A stretch of 64,000 bases of DNA from the NCBI GenBank assembly GCA_002794775.1, contig NBAY01000049.1, forward strand, positions 62,001 to 126,000, given 5' to 3'. A program made the translations under genes and the position numbers. The DNA comes from Porodaedalea pini. Taxonomy: Eukaryota > Basidiomycota > Agaricomycetes > Hymenochaetales > Hymenochaetaceae. Shown piece after piece: positions 58,726-64,000 of the stretch (position 1 is the stretch's first letter; every line of letters begins with the position of its first letter). The notes under the pieces are model-generated. The model was given only the letters and a program-made list of their open reading frames with translations, had not been told where the DNA came from and made no database searches.

Positions 58726-61412
58726 CTACAGCAGCGAGACGGGAATGTTACAGTGCATAGAGGGAATGCGATTGAAATATCGAATGAAGGTCTCAATGTA
58801 GAATGAGATCAAGGGACAGAAGTCCTTCACACTGGCACCTACGCTCGTGGGGAAGCCAGGCCACACCTTCAGAATGAGGAAAAGGGCCTCGACGGAGCCG
58901 TCGTCCAATTGTTCTCCCCAGTACTCCCTTATCGGCTTCCGTATGTCAGGAATGACAGTGGTCGAGCCGTCGGTGGTGCCGAGATAGATGTGGCTCAATA
59001 GAGCATTCCATTGCCGATGCTCGTCCGTTGTCATGCGTTCGCGCGGCAGGATCAGTTGATCGAGCGCATACAGCTCGTACCGGAATAAAAGCTTGGAAAG
59101 TTCCCACTGGACTTCCATTCGAAGGACCTTGTTGCGGCCTATGCAGTCCATTGAGATGGATTTACCGTGCCATACCTGCTGCTTAGTTTGATCGAATGGC
59201 TCCAAGTGGTGCTCGACGCCGAACATGACCTTGATGGTCGCCTTGTCGGAAATTCGTTGCCGTTTCGCGGGAGGCAAGTCACTTGCGTCTGGCGTGTCAC
59301 GATCATGCGAAGAGAGAGAGATGTGACTGGCAGCCTGTCTGGATGGACTGGCATCTAGTACCAAAGGCATCCTGTTGTAGATGCGCTCTACAAATGGATC
59401 GGCGGTGTTCGGTGGGAGCGGCGTGGACTTCATGTAGTCGCCGTGCATGATGGTCTTCCAGTCTCGCAGCCTGCGCCATATTGACTTGTCGAAGATGCCG
59501 CCTTTGAGGAGCATATCAATCAATGTAGGCCGTATACGGATGTAGTTGAGATAAAGATCTGCCGTCTTTTCTGCGCTGGGGTGGATGAGCAGGAAAGGTG
59601 GAGGGAGTAGGTAGAGTGCAGCGTGGGTCTTGTTCTGGCCTATGGTGCCGAGTTTCGTCAGACTGCCCAACACGACCTTGTGGTACGAAGGCAGGTCCGG
59701 TCGACCATCAACTCCGTTTGGTATGTGGAGGATACGAGCGTAGTTAATGTAAGGCTTGCTTTGCGCCTTCTGCTTCCCCTTGTTCTCCACCTTTTCTTTC
59801 TTGGCCCTCTTCTTGAAGCTCTTCTTCTTCTTTGAAGGTATGTTCACCTGGGACGCTGCGTCAGTGGAAGGGACTGAAGACAAAGGTATTGAAGGAGGAG
59901 CCTGAGTGTGTTTCGTAGCAGACGACAATGACGAAGGATGACTGAAAGCGGGAGCTCCGGGTTGATGATTCTGAAAGCCGTACATTTGCTCGAGGAGCTC
60001 GCTGATGTCGTCTTCCACCATGAACTGACTCCTCGACAGATCTCGCAAATGCGCATCCAGTTGAAAGCTAAAGCCGTCGTGAAGAGGCCTTCCTTTAAAT
60101 TGGAATAAGCCGCTTTCAACGTACTTCGACCATGGAACACAATCCCGGACGGCAAAAAATTTTCCATCTAACTGTTCATGCCGACAAATGAACCACACAG
60201 GTATACTGATCCGATAGAGGTGGTTGATGACGGAGGGCTCGGTAGTGAATGCGCCACGAACAGGCAGGATCTCTGTTTCATAGGATTGCTTCGACTTGAT
60301 GTGCGGCAGCACGACATCGAGGTACGTATGTAGCCCATGCAGTTCGAGAATGGAGCGCTGGATGTCGCGTACAGTGAACAATGTCTGCCGCCAGCTGCTT
60401 TTCAGGAGGCGAAGGCACTCGACTCCAAACTGGCCCGCTTGCAAGCACCGCCTGTATGTCTTGTCCATTCCATCGTCGGACCCTTCTTGCCTGCGTATCG
60501 AGCCACTAGTTCGCGTTTTCGCCGCTATCAAGAGCAGTGCGGTTTCCAAATTGTCGATAAGTTCTCGACGCAACCGGCCGACTTGCATCTGCGGTTCGTT
60601 GTCGTGCCAGTGCTCCTTGTTACCATCCTCGTTGAGCAGGAGGACCTCCGTAAAGTCCTCAGACTCTTTGGGATCGTACAAAGGAATGTCTACGACGAGA
60701 GAACAAAGGCGCACAAAGCTACCCGTGGTGTTATTCACATCAAATGGGATGCAAGCGTGATGGATGGAAGTTTTTGAGAAAAATTGGGGCCATCGGCTGT
60801 ATTCGTGACCTCCCCAAAAGCCATCGACATGTTTGAGAACACCAAGTTTCTCATTCACTATCGGGTATTGCGGTACCCAGTTTGCATTTGGACTCAAGAT
60901 GACGTTCTTGTTATACTGCATATCCGCCAAAACTCGGGCATCTAGGGCTTGTACTGGGTATACACTCTCATCTGCGTGCGAATACTTTAGAATGCATTTC
61001 AGAATCAGCAGCTCGCAAACGTACCGAGATCATGCGTCTTTTTCAAAGGTAAGGAATTCTGTTGTTGTCCTTTGCTCCTCGAACGACGCTCATTGCCCCA
61101 CGAGCCAGGCTCATCGCCCCACGGGCCAGGCTCATTGCTCCATGAGCCAAGCTCTCCATCCCACTGGTACGAGCCTTGCTCCTTGCACCCCGAGCCTTGC
61201 TCTTTGCCCCCCGAGCCTTGCTCTTTGCCCCACGAGCGAAGCTCCCACTGGCCCGAGCCTTGCTCTTTGCCCCCCAAGCCTTGCTCTTTGCCCCCCGAGC
61301 CTTGCTCCTTGCCCCACGAGCCAAGCTCCCACTGGCACGAGTCTTGCTCTTCGCCCCACGAGCTATTCTCGCCATTCGTACCATACCAAGAGTAATCACC
61401 TCCGCTTGACAT
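58726..61412 (-). CDS. Lineage-specific protein, 877 aa, with repeat N-terminus
   Basis: Two exons, 61412-61025 and 60971-58726, joined through a 53-nt intron (ctcg|gtacg...cgcag|atgag). Exon 1 is a Gly/Glu/Ser/Trp repeat (SWGKEQGSGGKEQGLGG and similar units). Exon 2 begins ESVYPVQALDARVLADMQ and has no known domain that I can name. It contains a basic stretch PSKKKKSFKKRAKKEK (nuclear-signal-like), a conserved-looking core (RPTLIDMLLKGGIFDKSIWR) and a second basic LPPAKRQRIS. The uninterrupted 2.2-kb exon points to a real gene. Proteins of this build are common, multicopy and unnamed in agaricomycetes. Function unknown. Confidence 0.68.
61080..61370. repeat. Minisatellite in exon 1 of the 877-aa protein gene
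   Basis: About 12 diverged copies of a 21-24-base unit of the type ttgctctttgcccc(c/a)cgagcc. It encodes KEQGSGG units on the minus strand. Probably length-polymorphic. Confidence 0.7.
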
Positions 61413-62160
61413 CTTGAGATAGGTCTGTCACAAGTTACGTGGTCGACGAAGGATTGAAATTTGGAGAACTTCGAGAAAGCCTTGACATAGGATGAATCAG
61501 GATTGGACTGAAATGTCTTTGAAAACGTTTGAGCCTTCAGCGCATTCAAATAAGCAACTTTCTATGACACATCTCGCAATTTCAATCTGCCTCTCCGCGG
61601 AGAAATCCTTGAAGTGTTGGGCCCTGAAGACGATGACCTTCAGCTCAGCAAATACGAATTGTAGCCGCTGAGATACACAAGACGGTTTGCTACTGCAGAC
61701 CGTCGATGATATGTCCATGAGTATGCACTAGGCTGACTCTTAGGGACTTTGTGATGGTTGGGTGGGTTCTTCGGGTGGTGGTAACGGGTTGATTGATGGT
61801 GGGAGGCAACTTGAAGTCGACGACGAGAGCGGCAGTGGTGATGATCGACTTCGGACCAAGTCGTCACGTGCCGGAGTACGTGGGAACACACACGCGACTC
61901 GCTCCCAACTAGGCTCAGGCCCCACTGCCGCAAGCCTGACTCTCACATCGATGTCTCCCTCCCCCCTATCTCATTCTCCGCGACTGTAGCCCTTCGACCG
62001 TCCTCAATGTTTTACTTGACCACGACCAAGCACACGCTCAACGGCCAGATTACGAGTAGTAGGTGCAATCACGCTACCTTGCTAGACTGAGCTTGTGAAA
62101 CGGCACGGACCACCGCTCAGGTTTGGTAAGTAATTGTTTCCTTTTCTTTCTGCATAGTCA
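61413..62160. other. Intergenic upstream of the 877-aa protein gene
   Basis: Short open frames only. 61740-61940 contains a tract encoding Ser/Pro-rich nonsense on the minus strand. Nothing recognised. Confidence 0.4.
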
Positions 62161-62254
62161 ATAACTCATGGGCTTTGTTACTTGCGTGAGCGTCTGCGTA
62201 CCGCTCGAACGACCGACACACCAAGGATCAGCGACACATCGGGGATCAGCGATG

Positions 62255-62450
62255 TTATCCTCCAGTGGATCGTTTTCCCATCCATTGACAACGAGTCGAC
62301 ACAGCCAGATAATGATCGCAAAGACTTTCGTGGATTCGAGAACGAGACACTCGCAAAGCTCCTGGCCCCCACAGAGGTTCAGCCGCTCACTCCGGAGTAA
62401 GTACTTTGAGATAATCCTCCAGTGGATCGTTTTCCCATCCGTTGATATGA
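62255..62450. repeat. Direct duplication of a 27-base segment
   Basis: atcctccagtggatcgttttcccatcc appears at 62257-62283 and 62414-62440. Both read ILQWIVFPS in the + strand, followed by different sequence. It looks like a local exon duplication. Confidence 0.6.
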
Positions 62451-62929
62451 GTTGACAACAGCAGCTGTTGTAGCAAGCCATGATATGGACTTCGTGCATT
62501 ACCCAACAAGTTTGAGCACTAGAACTCAAGAAAGAGGTCCGTATACTAAAACATATCATATTGCTTTACCGGCTGACCATCGACAGCCAGATCAAGCAAA
62601 TACTGGGATCTGAGCTTTCTGGGATCAGGACGGGATTTCTCGCTGTCTCGAGCCTTCTTTCACCTTGTCTTTCGACAAGTGCTCCCAGGCTCGATAGCAA
62701 CCGCTGTCATAGTATAGCCAACCCTGCCGTCGTTGCCAGCCTAGTGCATGCGACAGGTGGGGTGGAGTATGCAGTACCGCAAACTATAGTTAGCGGTGCT
62801 GTTTTTTGATAGGGTGAAGGATGCGCATCGAACATACATCGTCATGTCAGGCGAGATATTACGATTGATTCAAAAAGAGGTGTGTACTATTCTTTCTTCT
62901 GTCTTTCTGTGATCAGAGCTTTCTGTGAT

Positions 62930-63870
62930 CAGTACGCTGGCTTCTTCCTCTTGTCTTCGTTTATCTGTTTACTTTACTCATTTGCAGTACTGCAGCGGAC
63001 ATCTTCGTCAGCAAGGGACGCTACCTTGCTAGAGCATATGAACCATGGACTAGCCCGCAACAAATTCTAAACAAAGGTATTCCTAACGCAAAGCTTAGCC
63101 CTGCTGAATTACAACAAATCACTGATCCACCTTGAACAAAAGAAGACGTACTCATGCCTTCCCTATCACATCATTGCTTATTTATATTACATACTTTCTA
63201 GATATCTAGCTTTGTTGCGTGCGGACAGGGCCACGGTAACAAACAAAAAAGGAGTTACCCGTGAACTTGATGGCAATCATAGCCGAGTCTTTGCCTTCGA
63301 AAACGGTTTGTAGGCCTATAAACACATCTTTACGGCACCTTCTTCTGCTAACTCAGGTCCCGCTGTCAAAGGCTCAAGGTGTACGAAAATAGGTAATGCA
63401 GAGATCCATGGTATGACCAAAGTCACTCCAGGATCACTTGCATATGTTACTGTCCAGGTATTTTATTTGTTTCACGGTTTGCGCATATATAATACTGAAA
63501 AATGTATTACTACCAGGTCTACTTTGCTCTTAGCGCAAGGCTCCATTTCTCTACGTCGAGTGCTCCAGAAATACCCGAGATGTTTAATGGTATTATTCAA
63601 TTGTTCAGGTCTGATGTCCCACATGTCAAGAGGTACACTGCTGAGCTATTGATTTGGTGGAATCGGTATGTTCATCTGCATCTATGTGATATTATGGTCC
63701 CTTACTAACCCTTACTCAGAATTATCTTTCCGAATACCCAAGCGGCAACCGATCCTCATGACCTAGGTGCCATAGCTGATATTGAAGACTTCTATCAAGA
63801 CTGGACCGAGGATGAGGAGGGCAATGAAGAGGGTGAGGAGGACAATGAAGAGGAAGAGGACAATGTATGA
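62930..63870 (+). CDS. 3' exons of an unplaced basidiomycete gene (DUF6698-like?)
   Basis: Continuous coding from about 63080: LLNYNKSLIHLEQKKTYSC, HIIAYLYYILSRYLALLRAD, KKGVTRELDGNHSRVFAFEN. Introns follow near 63308-63356 and 63458-63516. Then MTKVTPGSLAYVTVQ joins VYFALSARLHFSTS, and RYTAELLIWWNR (intron 63668-63719) joins IIFPNTQAATDPHDLGAIAD and a strongly acidic tail ending at 63870. The AYVxVQxxFALSx and ELLxWWNRxxF motifs recall the fungal DUF6698 group, but I cannot confirm this. The 5' part (62180-62930) has stops and the duplicated segment, so the gene may be truncated. Confidence 0.5.
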
Positions 63871-64000
63871 ATTTTGATTGAAATTTCCGCTCACATTCAA
63901 TCCGATACCATCCATCTTGAACAGCTATTTCTATTTTCCCTATCATTGGTCGCATATTGTTATGTGCTATTTCAATTTCATTCTATTCCAATACTTCCAT

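Noticed and set aside
1..64000. CRISPR array, operon or bacterial origin
   Set aside because: No regularly spaced direct repeats with unique spacers were seen, and the introns and gene families are eukaryotic.

Overview
This is a nuclear contig from a filamentous basidiomycete, most likely an agaricomycete (mushroom or polypore). The reasons are dense introns of about 45-60 nt with GT-AG ends, basidiomycete-style gene families (DUF6533 membrane proteins, expanded TKL-like kinases, a P-loop/nuclease protein of the crinkler-like type) and many transposable-element remnants. No rRNA gene, tRNA gene or CRISPR array was seen. All gene models are hand-spliced from visible consensus sites and family conservation.

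Left part (1-34.9 kb): a decaying segmental-duplication array. Five copies of a multi-exon DUF6533-type seven-helix membrane protein gene lie on the + strand, with ATGs at about 1004, 9247, 15230, 24379 and 29097. Each has about 0.9-1.2 kb of conserved 5' leader. Between them are co-duplicated neighbours: a CipC-like/DUF3759 gene (11.6-12.6 kb; relic at 31.3 kb) and 3' fragments of SPT7 (12.85-13.93 and 26.5-27.9 kb). The apparently complete SPT7 gene (SAGA bromodomain/histone-fold subunit, - strand) closes the array at 31.8-34.8 kb. The order suggests an ancestral unit DUF6533 - cipC - SPT7 3' end. Copies 1 and 2 share one 3' flank; copies 3, 4 and 5 share another. Two insertions interrupt the array. 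One is a 3.9-kb TIR element (3.88-7.76 kb) carrying a scrambled prolyl-tRNA synthetase pseudogene and a nested tRNA-derived SINE. The other is a block with a divergent pair of broken genes, a Pcl-type cyclin (-) and an HMG-box factor (+), at 18.5-22.6 kb.

Middle part (35-46.7 kb): ordinary single-copy housekeeping genes. These are a Cdh1/fizzy-related APC/C activator, a four-RRM Nrd1/Mrn1-type RNA-binding protein, a tandem pseudokinase-kinase gene, and a bacterial-type mannose-1-phosphate guanylyltransferase with an N-terminal coiled-coil extension.

Right part (47-64 kb): accessory, transposon-rich DNA. It holds a fold-back element with two 430-bp near-perfect arms and TA ends; a P-loop NTPase fused to a PD-(D/E)xK-like nuclease; a 0.6-kb TA-flanked MITE; a decayed retroelement ORF1-like region; LTR-like sequence around a 215-aa orphan ORF; an 877-aa lineage-specific protein with a minisatellite N-terminus; and the 3' exons of an unplaced gene with an acidic tail.

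The best candidates for something undescribed are the DUF6533/SPT7/cipC co-duplication array, the gene-capturing TIR element with its nested SINE, and the fused pseudokinase-kinase gene.
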